This document shows, piece by piece, positions 8,745-20,797 of a stretch of 64,000 nucleotides of DNA. Source of the stretch: Symsagittifera roscoffensis (taxonomy: Eukaryota > Xenacoelomorpha > Acoela > Convolutidae); contig NC_087066.1 in assembly GCF_963678635.1 (NCBI RefSeq), positions 43,318,073 through 43,382,072 of the forward strand, in the 5' to 3' direction. The notes beneath the pieces were generated by a model that was not told where the DNA came from, searched no databases, and saw only the letters and a program-made list of their open reading frames with translations. How positions within the stretch are numbered: position 1 is the stretch's first letter; each line of letters begins with the position of its first letter. The position numbers and the translations under genes are program-made.

Positions 8745-11700
8745 GTAAGTGAACTAGTTTGAACAACAGCTTTGAACATGCAGAACAATATAGACCTTTT
8801 AAATAATATTAAATAGCAAACCGTCAAAAATAATGTATGATCATGGGCGGATCTTGGATTCTCTCGAGGGGGGGGGGGGGGGTTCGGATTTTCAAAAAAT
8901 TTCGAAAATTTTGACCTCCTTTTTTTTTGAGGTCGAGCAAATTGATTTTCCGAGCTCTCCTAAAGCACAAAAAAACGCTGTCATGGCCAAATTTTGTGCG
9001 CCGCAGGCAAATTTTAGAAAAAAAAAACAGGTCAACTTTTTGGGCACTTTTTGGAAAATTTTGACAAAAAAATCGCATTTTTTTGGCGCGCGCTCCCCCT
9101 CAAACTTAGTATATATTGGCGCCAAAGGCGCCTTTGCAAAATTTTAGGGTCGGTGGACCAAATTTCTTAAAAAGTACCAAAGGGGGACCCTTTGGGTCGG
9201 CAGAGGGTCGAATCTCTGAGGGGGGGGGGGGCGTCCCCCCTTTCCTAAATCCGCCCCTGTGTACGATGGTCGCAACATACCTTATTTGGGTCGCGCAAAG
9301 TCGCAACATATCTTCTTTGGGTCGCGCAAAGTCGCATAAAATTTCTTCGGTCGCGCAAAGTCGCAATGGTTGCAACATACCCAATTTGGGTCGCAATGGT
9401 CGCAACATACCCATTTTGAGTCGCAATGGTCGCAACATACCCATTTTGAGTCGCAATGGTCGCAACATACCCGATTTGGGTCGCAATGGTCGCAACATAC
9501 CCATTTTGAATCGCAATGGTCGCAACATAAGTCCCCGAACCTCAACCCTGATAACATTACACCCATCTGAACTACGAAAACGTTTGTCTTTGGTAATATT
9601 TATCTCATATTTCTCAATATTTGGCTTATATTGAAGATAATTTAAGTTTTTCTTTTTTGTATAAATTCTCATATGCATGTTAAACGCTAGCTAAAGTTTC
9701 TAATTTTTTGGCTTTTGGCTGATCAGTTCTAAGACAATGGGGGCCTATTTGGTGCCAATATGCTGTAGTAAAGTGATGTGGTTACTATGGATCGGTGGTG
9801 AAGTGGTTACCTCTCCGCCTCTCGAACGAAAGGTCGGATGTTAGAGGCCCATCATGCGATTCGACGTAATGAGCTGTACAGCTCGTACGTTGGTCCTATC
9901 CCTCGTGGATAAATGATCTTAAACTTCAGAGATCGAGCGGAGCTTTTGGTCCAAACCCCCATATTAAGAAATACATTTTTGCTTTTAACGAAAGCTTTGC
10001 TTGTAAAATCTTATCACGTCTCAGAAAATGACGTCAGCAGTGGTAGGTAATTGGAGGATGTCCTTTCCCCTTAACTCATAGACGCCCCCCTTCATTTAGG
10101 ATAAAAATGCGCGATATATTTCGTGCTATTAGCGCGTATGCGGAGGTTTAACCTGTCGTAGAAGTCGTTCCAAATTAAACTTGAGGCAAGCTATTTAGTC
10201 TATTTATTTATTTTTTTTTCAGTGCGTGTCGGGGGATGATTTTCAAAAAAAAAGGTTTAAAAAAAGTTTGAAGAAGTTTTGTCATTATTTGCAAACTTTA
10301 TCAATTTTTAAAAGCGAATGCTACTCCGTCAACCTTGAAAGGCATTGGGAATATTCAGGGCTTTGACCTGATGCGAGCAGTTCTGTTTTATTTTGTTCAC
10401 TCTGATTTTTTTGATCAAAATAAAAATTTGCAAAGAGTTTTTTTTATATAGTTATTGACTACCTGAATTCAAATTTTAAAGAATGTTTTATATGCCATCA
10501 TTTTTGATAAAGTTCTGGGGGTTTGAAAAATGCCAATTCTGGACTTTTTTGGACTTATTTATGCACGCTTTGAAGATTTTATATTCTGACTTTGTATTCT
10601 GAAAGCCTGAATTATTAATGCGTGACGAATTGAATGAGACAAGCTAACTTTTCAGATTGCTTTTCGGGGGATTGGATATTAAGTATACAGGTAATTGCAT
10701 CTAAAAACCAGAAAATAGGAAATTCAGACTAACTTTGTTTGAAAAAAGAACATGAAACTCAGACTACCTTTGTTTGAAAAAAGAAGGGTGAAATTCAGAC
10801 TACCTTTGTTTGAAAAAAGAAGGGTGAAATTCAGACTACCTTTGTTTGAAAAAGGGTGAAATTCAAACTACATATAATTTGAGACAAAAATTAGTGCATC
10901 GCAATTCGTGCGCACAGAATTGGTGATCAGCCGCTCTCCGATGGTGTAATAAACAGGACCGAAAACTGATTACCCCCTAAATAGTGACCAGTCCCACCCG
11001 AACTCTAATGGATTGAACAATAAACTGATTGCCACCTAAATAGTCATAAGACCCACCCGACCTGTAATGGCTGGAACCGATCACATCCCGCCGCAAAGTT
11101 TTATTGATTTATGGGCTTTCAGTTTATAGCTACACGGGTTGTTCACCTGATTTGTCTTACATTTTTTCCTTTTTTCAATTAATTTTTTTTACATTTTCAA
11201 TGTCCATGCTCCAAATTCCTCTATAACGACTCAAATTTGATCGCTAAATATATTGATAAGTGCAGTCTAAACTTCTTAGTTTAACGAAAGTTTTTTCACC
11301 GAAATCAATTTGAAACCAGTTAAGTGCAATTATCACTTGCGATTTTCTCGACCTTAGAAAAACGTTTGGAGAACCCCCCTTGGGAAATTCCGATCTCCGA
11401 TCCTGAAGTGGATTTAGGGGGGGGGGGGGGGGGGGGGGCTGGGGACGGACGCCCCCTTTAGGGATTCGACTCCCTGCCGAACCAGAGGGTCGCTCCCCAC
11501 TTTGTACTATTTTGAGACATGCATTTTTGGCTGACTGACCTTAAAACGTTTCTAAAGAGCTCAAGCCGAAAAAACACGATTTTTTTGTCCAAATGTTCCA
11601 AAAAGTGCCTAAAAACATCTTTTTTAAAAAAATTTGCCTGTGGCGCAGAGAAATTCTTAGATCCGCATCTGCCTGAACATCAGGATTCAGTTCTCACTGC

Positions 11701-14700
11701 TGCAATTTCATTGTAAACTGCGCTGCATAATTTGACCTAAACACTTGAACAATTTTTATTGCTTCAACTCTTTAAGCTAAACTGATCCCTCTCAGGAAGA
11801 AGCTAAATTGTTCTTTATCCGGTCAGTTTAAACCAGATCTTTTTTTCTTTTATGTATTTTTTGCTTTGGCTTTTGGTTTTTTGGTTGATTTCCACAGGTA
11901 GTTCTTTAATCAGTAAAGAAAGCCTTTCAGCCGCTGTTACATTGATTGATTAACTAGTCTCATAAAAAACGTGTTCCCTTCAAATCAAGGCCTGAAAAAT
12001 GCCGCAAAATTCACGAAGGATTATAAAAATAAGTCGCCAGCTTTCAGATGTTTAAAGCTTAGACGGAGAAAAATTATTAGATGGTTATATTTATAGGTTA
12101 GATATATCCCCCAATCAAATTATTATAACCAAAACATTATTGCTGTTAAAACAATACCTGATAATCAGAACCTTTTCTGCCAAGAGCGATATGTCATACT
12201 AATTCCGATTCAGACTTTTCATAAATTGTGAAAAAGAAATTTCGATGAAAGAAACTTCATGTCAAGAAAAATTGGTCTGAATAGTTTATCCTTTTTCAAA
12301 TTAATTTGAGTATAGTAAGCTCTTTCCACGCAAGATCACTTAGCACAAAGGCTCTGGTCTCGAACTGCTCGACCTGGTGTGAATTGTTTTCTTGTTAAAA
12401 TTTTTTTGATAAATTAAAGTTTTGAGCAGTCAATATGAAATACAATATCAAATATAATTTGAATCGTATACCAAAAGAAGACGGCGGCTTGCATCAGGGC
12501 GAAACCCTGAATGTTCCGACTGCCTTTTTAGGCCTATGAAGCAGTGTTCGCCGAAAACAATTGATGAAATATAAAACCAAAAAAAAAATCATGAAAAATT
12601 TTTTTTTCAATTTTTTTTCTAGGTTTTTACATCATCCACACGCCATATAAAAAAAAACAAAATGATAAATTTTGCTCCAGGTAACGTATCAATTATGGCA
12701 AATAGCCTGCTTCAACCAATTTGGAACGATTTCTACGCTAGATTAAAACTCCGCTTACTCGTTAATAGCGCGAACTATATCACATATAAATTTGAGCTTA
12801 GGACAACAAAAATTTTTCTAGAGAATAAAAAGACTGCTCGTATACTGAGCAAAACCCTGAATGTTACGACTGCCCCTTAATTGAATAGTTTTTTCTATAT
12901 TAGAAAATATCGAATAGTTTTCGGGAAAAGGAAATATTGAAAAACTATATATTTTGGACAATAATAAAAATCAACAAAGCTGCTCGTATCAGGGCGAAGC
13001 CTTGAATGTTCCGACTGCCTCCTAAGGTCCATGGAGCAGTAAAATTTCGAAAAAATTAAATGTAATGCACAAAAGTGAATTTTTTTTTAATATGAGATTT
13101 TTTGTGAAAATCATCCCCCCCCCCCACACGCCACATAAAGTACAAAGTGATAGATTTTGCTCTTAGTTATGAAACGATTATGACTAGACAGCTTCCTTCA
13201 ATCATTTTGGAACAATTTTTGGGACGGATTAAATCTCCGCTTAAGCGTTATTAGCGCGAAAAATATTGCGCGTTAATTGTCTCTATTGGCCAAATGACAA
13301 TCTTTAAACCCCAATAACTTTACAAAAAATGATCACAGCATGGTCAAATTGGCACTTTTCTTTTTTTTCATTTGATTTTAGGCTGTCAATATTTTCAAGG
13401 GGGTATAAAAAAATTTTGTTTAATAGTGCGGAAGGGGGAGGGGTTGTGGATTTTCAAAAAACTTTCGAAAGTTTTATCGACCTTTTATTAAGTCGTCCAA
13501 ATTGATTTTCCGAGCTCTCCCAAAGTAATAAAAAGACCCTGTTTTGGTCAAATTCTTTGAGCCGCAGGGCGCAAAAATTTTGAATAAACAGACCAAAAAG
13601 GCCTTTTTAGGCACTTTTTGGAAAAAAAATTTATCAAAAAATTGCTTTTTTTGGCGCGCGCTCCCCCTCAAAATTAGTATATATTGGCGCCAAAGGCACC
13701 TTTAGAAAAGTTTTATGGTCCGTCATCAAATATGGATGTCTCAAAATAGTACAAAGGGGGACTCTTTGGGTCGGCAAGGGGTCGAATCCCTGAGATGGGG
13801 GGCATCCGCTTCTGGCTTCCAGCATATTTTATAAATTTTTTCTGTTCATTGGAGCATCAATTTTTTTAGCTGACCTCTACCATAGCCGATGCATGTCTAA
13901 TAATGAAAGCAAATTTTGAATTGTCAAATTTTGATAAAAAAAAAGATGGACCCGAACGCAATTTAACACGACACGAGCAAATTAGACCAGGGGCGGATCT
14001 AGGATTTTCACAAGAGGAAGGGCTTTTTTCAAAAATTTTTTGAAAAAACAGACCGAAAAATTGCGTTTTTTCGGCGTGCCCTCCCCCTCAAAATTAATAA
14101 TTAGTGGCGCCAAAGGCACGTTTAGAAAAATTTTAGGGTCCGTCAGCCAAAAATGGATATTTCAAATTAGTAAAAGGGGCACCCTTTGGGTCGGCAGGGG
14201 TTCGATTCCCTGAGGCGGGTGCCCCCCATACCCGCTGGTGATTTAGACAGCTAGAACAAGATTATGATTAACTAGGGGGTTTGACAACAGCTTTCCGTAA
14301 ACAGAGAAGCTCATATATTTTTTTTCCGTGGAAAAATTGTCGTTTTGTCCTAACTTAACTTATTTTTTGCTCAAAATCACTCCATTTGTTTTAGGAAAAA
14401 GAAGTGATTTATACGAATGCGGAGACAGGCGAGAAACACGTGGTGAGTGTGCGAATATGGAACGAGACTGTGTCCAACCTGACCCTCATGGCCCTGGGGT
14501 CCTCCGCCCCCGAGATTCTCTTGTCATGCATCGAAATTGTCGGCAGCGAGTTCCAGGCGGGAGACCTCGGACCAGGAACCATTGTCGGATCCGCCGCCTT
14601 CAACCTGTTCGTTATCATCGCCATTTGCGTGATTGTAATTCCGAATGGTGAAGTGCGTCGCATTGAACATCTAAGAGTGTTCGTCTGCACCGCTACGTCT

Positions 14701-17389
14701 AGTGTTCTAGCTTATATTTGGTTATATTTAATAATCGCGGTTATTACTCCGGAAAAAGTGGATGTCTGGGAAGCAGTCATTACTTTTGCATTCTTCCCAC
14801 TGCTTGTTGGCCTTGCTTATATTGCAGACAAACGACTCATACATAAAATCATTTTCGGTAAACGTTACTCAGCTGAAAAAATTGAAAAATTTGACGACCA
14901 CGATATGGAAATGGCTGAAAAAAATGGGTCCTCTGATAAAAACGACAATAATTACATGAAAAACGACAAAGTGAACAAAAACTCAAATCATGCCTCAAAC
15001 TCAAGGTTAACTGACTCGAATATTGAACAATATAGCGCGCAAGAAGAGAACAAACGAGACTACATTAAAAAACTAGAAGAGGTGCGAAAACAAAACCCCG
15101 ACTGGTCTGACTCCAGAGTTTCACAGCAAGCCGCGCTGGACATTTTAGCCCACCAGAAGAAAAGTCGGGCTTACTACCGGGTGGCGACCACACGCAAAAT
15201 GACTGGTGGTGGAAATATAGTCAAAAAGAATCTGGAAAAACGAACTTTCGAGCGGGAAAACGAGTTAAACGTGGTTATTGAAAACATCGAAAATTTTTCT
15301 CGGGTTGCTTTTGAACCGCCAAATTATACAGTTATGGAAAACGTCGGAAGTTTCGATATAAATGTCCAGAGAATCCCAGGAGAAGAGGACAAAAATTTGG
15401 ATTTCTACACTTACGTTGATTACAAAACAGTCGAGGGCTCGGCCAAAAGGGACACTGATTTTAAATATCAAGAAGGAACTTTAGTATTTGAGCCTAAACA
15501 GGATTCAAAAACTATTGCAATTGAAATAATAGACGACGAAGATTTTGAAGAAGACGAGCACTTCAAGGTCATTTTGTCTAACATTCGCAATTCGCGAGAA
15601 AAAGATGGCCCAAATCAAAAAGATTTCGGTTGCCAACTTAGCAACGAATGCCGTGAAGCTGTCGTCACTATTCTAGATGATGATCATCAAGGGGTGTTCG
15701 GGTTTGAATCCGAAATGATACAGGTCCATGAAAACATGTCGGAAACAGAGATAAAAGTGAGCAGGCAAACCGGCGCCCGAGGCGAAATTCACGTACCCTA
15801 TAAGACTATAGAGGGTTCAGCTAAGGAGGGGGTTGATTTTGAAAAGGCAATTGGGGAGGTTGTATTTGCCGACAACGAAACAGAGGCGACTCTCAAAATC
15901 CGAATCAAAGACAAGGAAGAATATTCTAGAAACGAGACATTTGGTGTCGAACTGGGAATTCCAAAGCGTGTCAAGTCTAAAGAAGGAAGTATATACGTGT
16001 ACGAAGATGATTTCGAGACAGACGAGACGAAAATAAGTGAGAGTGAAAAGATTGCCTTAAAAGGAAGGCCGAAGCTCGGAAGTGTGAGCAAGTGCTGGGT
16101 GACGATTGTTCCGAGCAGGGAAATGAAAAGTGTGGTGGATCGGTTGATGAGGGACACTAACATGGGACAGGTGCTGAGTAGCAATAGCTGGAAGGACCAG
16201 TTTCTGGAAGCAATCACCATCTCTCCCTCCGGAGATGACGAAGATGGGGCAAATGTTGGCTCCGACGATTGCGCAGGTTATTCATATTTTTTTGTCAAGT
16301 TTTTGACAATATATGCGACCTTGAACAACTTAACAGACAAGGAAACACATTTTTTTTAACGTCTGAAATGGGTAGCAATGGCTCGAAACATCAAAAAGAA
16401 CTGTTTTACTAATTAACTTCGTTCAGATTGGTTGGCTGAAATTGATATTACCAACAATTTAATATTAGAAATATTTTTGTCAAATTTGATTAAAGTCTGT
16501 GAGACGTGATTTATATTTTGAATTTTTGCCCTGATCTTTTTGTCCTAATCACACGCAAACCAAATACTTTGTTTCAAACTTCCACGAACATCTTGTCATC
16601 TAACATTGAACATGAAGTTTAAATATCTTTGATTGTTCGACTTTGTGAAATATCTTCAGTGACATGATGAATTTTTGATTTGTGACATGATGAAACAGAT
16701 GACATGATGAAACAGATTTGATTAAAATTTTGCTTTTTTCAGATGATGCCGACAGTCCTCCCAAGACACCTTCGATACTCGATTACGTCATGCACTTCCT
16801 CACTGTATTCTGGAAAGTCCTGTTCGCTTTCATCCCCCCAACCGACATCGCGGGGGGTTACGCTTGCTTTGTAGTGTCCATAATAGCCATAGGGTTCATG
16901 ACGGCCGTCATCGGAGATTTGGCCAGTCACTTTGGATGCACTGTCGGACTCAAAGACGCCGTCACTGCAATTTCCCTAGTCGCCCTTGGAACCAGTCTCC
17001 CAGATACCTTCGCCTCCAAAACCGCGGCTTGTGGGGACGAAAACGCCGACGCTTCGGTCGGAAACGTCACAGGATCAAACGCCGTAAATGTCTTCTTAGG
17101 AATCGGAGTTGCCTGGTCAATTGCCGCCATTTACCACGAGATCAAAGGCACAGAGGGTGGGTTCCACGTAGACCCTGGAAGTCTGGGGTTCTCAGTGACC
17201 GTTTACTGCGTTCTGGCTGTGATATGTCTGGCAACTCTTTTCCTAAGACGCTTTATCAAGAGTATTGGGGCTGAACTTGGAGGTCCAGTTGTGGCCAAAT
17301 ACGTGACCGGACTGTTTTTCATTTCCCTTTGGTTGACTTATTTAGTGCTCTCTTCCCTTGTGTCTTACTGTGTAATAGAGGGATTTTGA
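8418..17389 (+). CDS. SLC8-family Na+/Ca2+ exchanger (NCX/Calx), complete, 3 exons
   Basis: CDS is join(8418..8744, 14395..16276, 16743..17389), about 951 residues, the usual NCX length. It is a plasma-membrane antiporter, known in this family to extrude one Ca2+ for three Na+. An N-terminal signal peptide (hydrophobic about residues 12-30) precedes an NVT glycosylation site. The alpha-1 repeat carries GSSAPE near residue 142; the alpha-2 repeat carries GTSLPDTF near 817 and GNVTGSNAVNVFLG. The cytosolic loop holds an XIP-like basic segment and two Calx-beta domains. CBD1 has DDEDFEEDE (near 489) and DDDH; CBD2 has DKEEYSRNETF (near 615). Introns are phase 0 and phase 1, with donors GTAAGT and GTTATT and acceptors TTTTAG and TTTCAG. 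Start choice: the first ATG, directly before the signal peptide. Confidence 0.95.
8842..9259 (+). mobile_element. hAT-type MITE with 8-bp target duplication
   Basis: A 418-bp element with ends CATGGGCGGATCTTGGA and CCTAAATCCGCCCCTG, the CAGGGGCGGAT terminal repeat common in animal hAT MITEs. It is flanked by TGTATGAT (8834-8841) and TGTACGAT (9260-9267), an 8-bp duplication with one change. It has long G runs near both ends (about 8869-8882 and 9219-9232). ORFs here (8833-9147, 9106-9678 and others) are chance frames. It sits in exchanger intron 1. Confidence 0.85.
9268..9545 (+). repeat. 30-bp minisatellite built from TCGCAA word pairs
   Basis: From 9361 the unit TCGCAATGGTCGCAACATAC plus 10 bases repeats in exact 30-bp register (9361, 9391, 9421, 9451, 9481, partial at 9511). 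Within each unit TCGCAA occurs twice, 10 bp apart. Before 9361 a related, less regular form with TCGCGCAAAG is present. The array ends in ATAAGTCCCCGAACCTCAA, which recurs on the minus strand at 30404-30560. The repeated Asn/Gly/Arg peptide it would encode is a by-product. Confidence 0.88.
9786..9925 (+). mobile_element. tRNA-derived SINE
   Basis: The head has an A-box-like TGGTGAAGTGG and a B-box-like GGATGTTAGAGGCC. It is followed by a conserved body, GAGCTGTACAGCTCGTACG then TTGGTCCTATCCCTCGTGGA and TAAATGATCTTAA. The same head and body recur at 36640-36870 and 59326-59595, and tails alone at 23612-23680 and 51816-51905. A pol III-transcribed retroposon is the best reading. Confidence 0.75.
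10088..10550 (-). repeat. Two diverged partial copies of the hairpin-ended repeat
   Basis: The region 10088-10400 keeps GCGCGATATATTTCG, the CGTGTCGGGGGATGATTTTC block and the end CAGGGCTTTGACCTGATGCGA. The region 10400-10550 repeats the segment around GTTCTGGGGGTTTGAAAAATGC. Both are well diverged from the 58709 copy. Confidence 0.65.
10719..10868 (+). repeat. Short tandem repeat, period about 36 bp, about 4.3 copies
   Basis: Unit begins GAAATTCAGACTACCTTTG and continues TTTGAAAAAAGAAGGGT. Copies start at 10719, 10754, 10790, 10826 and 10858 (spacing 35, 36, 36, 32). Confidence 0.9.
10945..11070 (+). repeat. Tandem duplication, period 59 bp, two copies
   Basis: Two neighbouring copies share ACTGATT, CCACCTAAATAGT-type and CCCACCCGA blocks. 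The ACTGAT word is at 10965 and 11024. Confidence 0.7.
11400..11665 (-). mobile_element. hAT MITE copy, inverted, incomplete
   Basis: Reads in reverse orientation to 8842-9259. It starts at a GTGGATTTAG end followed by a run of about 20 G (11418-11438), then GGGATTCGACTCCCTGCCGA, a TTTGGCTGACTGACC block and TTGCCTGTGGCGCAGA. The far end is eroded. Confidence 0.7.
12476..13345 (+). repeat. Hairpin-ended repeats, two to three nested forward copies
   Basis: Copy one: 12476-12810 (CATCAGGGCGAAACCCTGA start; CCACACGCCATATAA; ends early). A short start fragment lies at about 12830-12880. Copy three: 12962-13345, with GTATCAGGGCGAAGCC, the CACACGCCACATAAAG block and GCGCGAAAAATATTGCGCG. All lie in exchanger intron 1 and lack the right-hand CTTTCG hairpin. 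Confidence 0.7.
13425..13815 (+). mobile_element. hAT MITE copy
   Basis: Shares with 8842-9259 the blocks GATTTTCCGAGCTCTCCCAA, GGCACTTTTTGGAAAA, GCGCGCGCTCCCCCTCAAA, GTATATATTGGCGCCAAAGG and GGGTCGAATCCCTGAG. Terminal repeats are degraded (GTGCGGAAGGGGG start, GGCATCCGCTTCTGG end). Confidence 0.75.
13988..14240 (+). mobile_element. hAT MITE, internally deleted copy with 8-bp target duplication
   Basis: Starts with an intact CAGGGGCGGATCTAGGATTT and ends CCCGCTGGTG. It is flanked by AATTAGAC (13980-13987) and ATTTAGAC (14241-14248), an 8-bp duplication with one mismatch. At 253 bp it is shorter than the 418-bp form. It lies about 150 bp before exchanger exon 2. Confidence 0.8.
14395..16276 (+). 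CDS. Exchanger exon 2
   Basis: One 1,882-bp exon carries helices 2 to 5, the XIP region and the whole regulatory loop with CBD1 and CBD2. It starts GAAAAAGAAGTG after TTTTAG. It ends one base into a codon at 16276, before GTTATT. Read-through of the intron would add a short tail and stop at 16359. Confidence 0.94.
16743..17389 (+). CDS. Exchanger exon 3 (C-terminal membrane domain)
   Basis: After CTTTTTTCAG the frame resumes as D-D-A-D-S-P-P and runs through the second membrane bundle, including the alpha-2 repeat, to a TGA at 17387-17389. The final residues CVIEGF match the typical NCX C-terminus. Confidence 0.94.
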
Positions 17390-20300
17390 GCGGATCAAAA
17401 CTTTAATTTGTATTAAAAATTGGTATTTCTTCGTATCTTCAGCTATATTTCTATTCATAACGTGAATAATTATTTGTGTATAGAAATAACTTTTGTGGTA
17501 TGAAGTCTTCTACAGATTCAAACTGATATAATTTTGTGACCCATTTTGCCTGCAAGCTTCCTGACTTAATTTGAAATTAACCGAACATTTTCAATTGTTA
17601 TAGACCTGATATCAATTTATTTAAAAAAAAACAGAGAGAGGCTTGGCGGCAAAAATTTACTTTGTGCGTTAAAAATTTTTCAGAATTATTGAAAATCGAT
17701 TTATTCTTCTTGACTCTTGAACTTTTTGTGTGAATCGGACTTCCTTCATCAGTGCCCTATTATGCCAATACCAAAACCTATTTTTTGAATTATTGCACAA
17801 AGGTTGGTATAACCACATATTTATCTACCGTTAGCAGAACATTTTGTTTCAACCCCCCAGAAAAGACTTGTCTGATTTAATTTCTTTCAACTAATGGCAT
17901 TTTTTATAGAGCGACAGACTAATCTTGTTATGTAAGTGCAGCTCCAAATGATAATTTCTGGTTAATAGATCTCCACTGTTTTCTATTTTTAATTCTATTA
18001 AGTATCATGATTTAATAAATAATTCAGTTTTCAATTGAAAAGCGAGCTGGATATAAAGTTGAATATACTCGAAAATTCGACTCCCCCAAGGAGTTTGATC
18101 CCTTTCCAGAACAAAGGATCACCTCTTTCACGCTCAATGGTACAATTATGTGCTATATCTATTTTCGGCTGAATATTCCTAAAAATGTTCTAAATAAGCT
18201 TTGGGCGCCAATATATACTAATTTTGGGCCTAGACTTTGCCTTTGGTCTTACTGATGCGCAGCTGGTTTTTATGAAAATCCTAGACTTACCCCTGGTTTT
18301 ATTAATACGCAGCTGGTTCTTCCACGCTTCCCCAACCAACCGTTAAAATCATACCTATGGAGATTCAAACAGACTAGTTTTTCCGGTAATCAAAGCCAGC
18401 CAAAGTGCAGCCATAGAAATCAGCCAAAAATATATACCGAGGAGGTAAATAAAAAGTATTTAGGACTTATGCTACCTTTAAGAATATGATGCAAATGTAT
18501 GCTTTTTTTCACTTACTCCCCCCCCCATCTCAAGTATTGTCGCCTTACGTAAAACTTATGCATGTTATTACGGCTAAATGAGTCAATTTCTTTGTAAGAT
18601 ATGAAGGACAAATATGTTCAGGATAGTTAATTGGTTCAAAAAGCAAAATATTCTACAAAATTATGACAATTTCAAATAAATTTTCAAAATTTTTCGAAGG
18701 CTGTAGAAAGTAGGGTAAGGAAAAAAGAACGCAGGGAATAAATGAGGTCATAAAGGGTAGTGGGCGGACTTCCCTTTGGTACCATTTTTAAAAAAAATGA
18801 TAAGGTAGTATTTGAGAAAATTTATATTTTGTGAAGAAAGTGAAAAAATTTTCCAAAGCGTCTCAAAAAATCATAATAATAAAAAAAACATTTTCGTAAT
18901 ATCTGTTCTTATCAAACAGCAATTTTTGTGTAGTTTAATAATTTCTAATGACCTGAGTTTAAAAATAGAAGCCTATGCTTAGTTTTGAAAAAGCAGGAAT
19001 ATAGGATTGTTTAGTCAAAACAGTTTACATTTCTAGACGCTATTTAAATCACTTTGTACTTAATGCAGCATCTCAAAAAATGTAAAAATGATTTAAAAAA
19101 CATTAGGTTAAGGCTGGCGACCCTTGTAATGGCGATCCCTCGAAAGAATTTTGTTGTAAAAAGTTATAAAAACTTCACGCGCATCTGACTCGAAATTCAA
19201 CTATGAGATTTTGATGGGTGAAATAAATGGGTGTCCTAAGCTTAAACTTGAAAAGATAGTTCACCTGTGATCTTTTTTCGTAAAGTTACGGGGGTTTAAA
19301 GTTTGTCATTTTGGCCAATTTGGGACAATTAACGCGCGATATGTTTCGCGCTAATAACACGGAATCGGAAATTTAATCCTTAGAAATCGATCCAAATTGG
19401 TTGAAAGAAGCTTATTTGCCATAATTGATTTGTTACAATGAGCAACATCTATTCTTTTGTTTTTATATGGCGTGTGGGGTGATGATTTCATAAAAAAATA
19501 TATAAATTAAAAAAAAAAATCTTTTCACTCTATTTTTTTTTGCATTTATTTTTTCATGTTACTACTGTTCCATAAAACTTAAAAGGCAGTCGGAACATTC
19601 AGGGCTTCGCCTTGATACGAGCAGTCTTGTTTCCATTTGGATTGGAATGATTTTTGAGATAGTTTGCGTGATATAGTTTGCGTGATACTTTCTACATGTA
19701 TATTTTGAACGACCACCTTAGTTTGAATTGTTTCAAATTGACCAGACAACCAGGATAAAATAGTGGTAAGAGCGCCTGGCAGGGCTTACGTATTTCCAGG
19801 GATTGAGGCTCATGAGAAATTTTTTTTTGAAACTGGTCTGAAAAAAAACAACCCCAAGCATATTTTCTTCTTTTTGTTCGAAATTCGCAAGTAAAAGTTT
19901 AGCTCAATGACATTACTCAGTCCAGAATATATGGGACTGATTATCCGTAAACAGGCTGCTCGCAGCTCATGCTAAATTCTCTGCGATTTGCAGAAAATAA
20001 TTTTTTAGAAAAAGTGTAAACTGAAAATCAGTTTTTCTTTCTTATCATCTTATTATTTACAGCGCTTTAGAGCGCTAGCTAAGCGCTTAGGACCAAATCA
20101 ACATATTTGCAGCCAAACTGAAAGCAAAAAAAAAAAATGGAAATAGCATTTAGTCTCACCTTAAACATACTATATCCTGCTGATTGTAAAACTTTTCAGA
20201 CTTATTCCGTTTTTCAAATTTTTTCTAGAATTTTTTTCGTCTAAGTTGAATATTTTAAATTACTTTTTTGACCAAAAGAAACTGACGAGGAAGAAAACAT

Positions 20301-20797
20301 AAGATACGTATTACACATCACAGAATTTGAGGATACTTGTCAAAACATTTGAAATTGCATTCACATTTGTACCAGAGGCAAAACAATTTAGGATATCTAA
20401 AATTGCCAACGGAAAAAGCCAAAATCCATTTTTTGAGGAATTTTTTTTTGAATAGGAAATAAGCTATGGTTTATGTTACGTTCAAGCATTTATTTCTGAG
20501 TCAATACGCTATTAATTAATTTCAAGAAACCATTAAAAGGATTTTAAAATGAAAATAAAATTATTTTCAAACATAGTTTATTTAATAAATTCTGGATCTA
20601 CTTCACTTAAAGGATCTTGTTAATAATTTCCCACCAAATGTAAAAAGACTAGATTCGTTTAAAAATTCAAAAATTAGTAAATGAGCTAATAAATGATCAT
20701 TTTGAGGGTTGATATTCGCATTATAGCGGGTGTGTGGATAGTGGATTGTTAACAAGATCCCATTTCATGTTTTCCTTCTTTCATGGATGGATAAAAA
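17390..20797. other. Convergent intergenic region between exchanger and CFAP157
   Basis: Both flanking genes end here. A degraded hAT MITE lies at about 18060-18330. A clear minus-oriented hairpin-ended repeat runs 19235-19633. A tRNA-like stretch at 19770-19830 (GTGGTAAGAGCGCCTGGCAG, then GGATTGAGGCTC) looks like a SINE relic. A TTTATT at 20579-20584 would be the CFAP157 polyadenylation signal read on the minus strand. No coding exon was found. Confidence 0.6.
19235..19633 (-). repeat. Hairpin-ended dispersed repeat, inverted copy
   Basis: Keeps the GCGCGATATGTTTCGCGC palindrome, the TATGGCGTGTGGGG block and the end CAGTCGGAACATTCAGGGC followed by GATACGAGCAGTCTTGTT. The CTTTCG end is missing. 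Confidence 0.75.

Noticed and set aside
9180-9220. GGGTCGAATC inside hAT MITEs as a tRNA B box
   Set aside because: It recurs in every MITE copy, has no A box or cloverleaf, and the element has hAT ends and target duplications.
9106-9678. 190-codon minus ORF and overlapping 172-codon plus ORF with repeated Asn/Gly/Arg or Leu/Arg/Pro peptides
   Set aside because: They are translations of the hAT MITE end and the 30-bp minisatellite; several frames are open because 30 is a multiple of three.
9786-9860. Functional tRNA gene
   Set aside because: The arms do not pair into a cloverleaf and the unit recurs with a SINE body.
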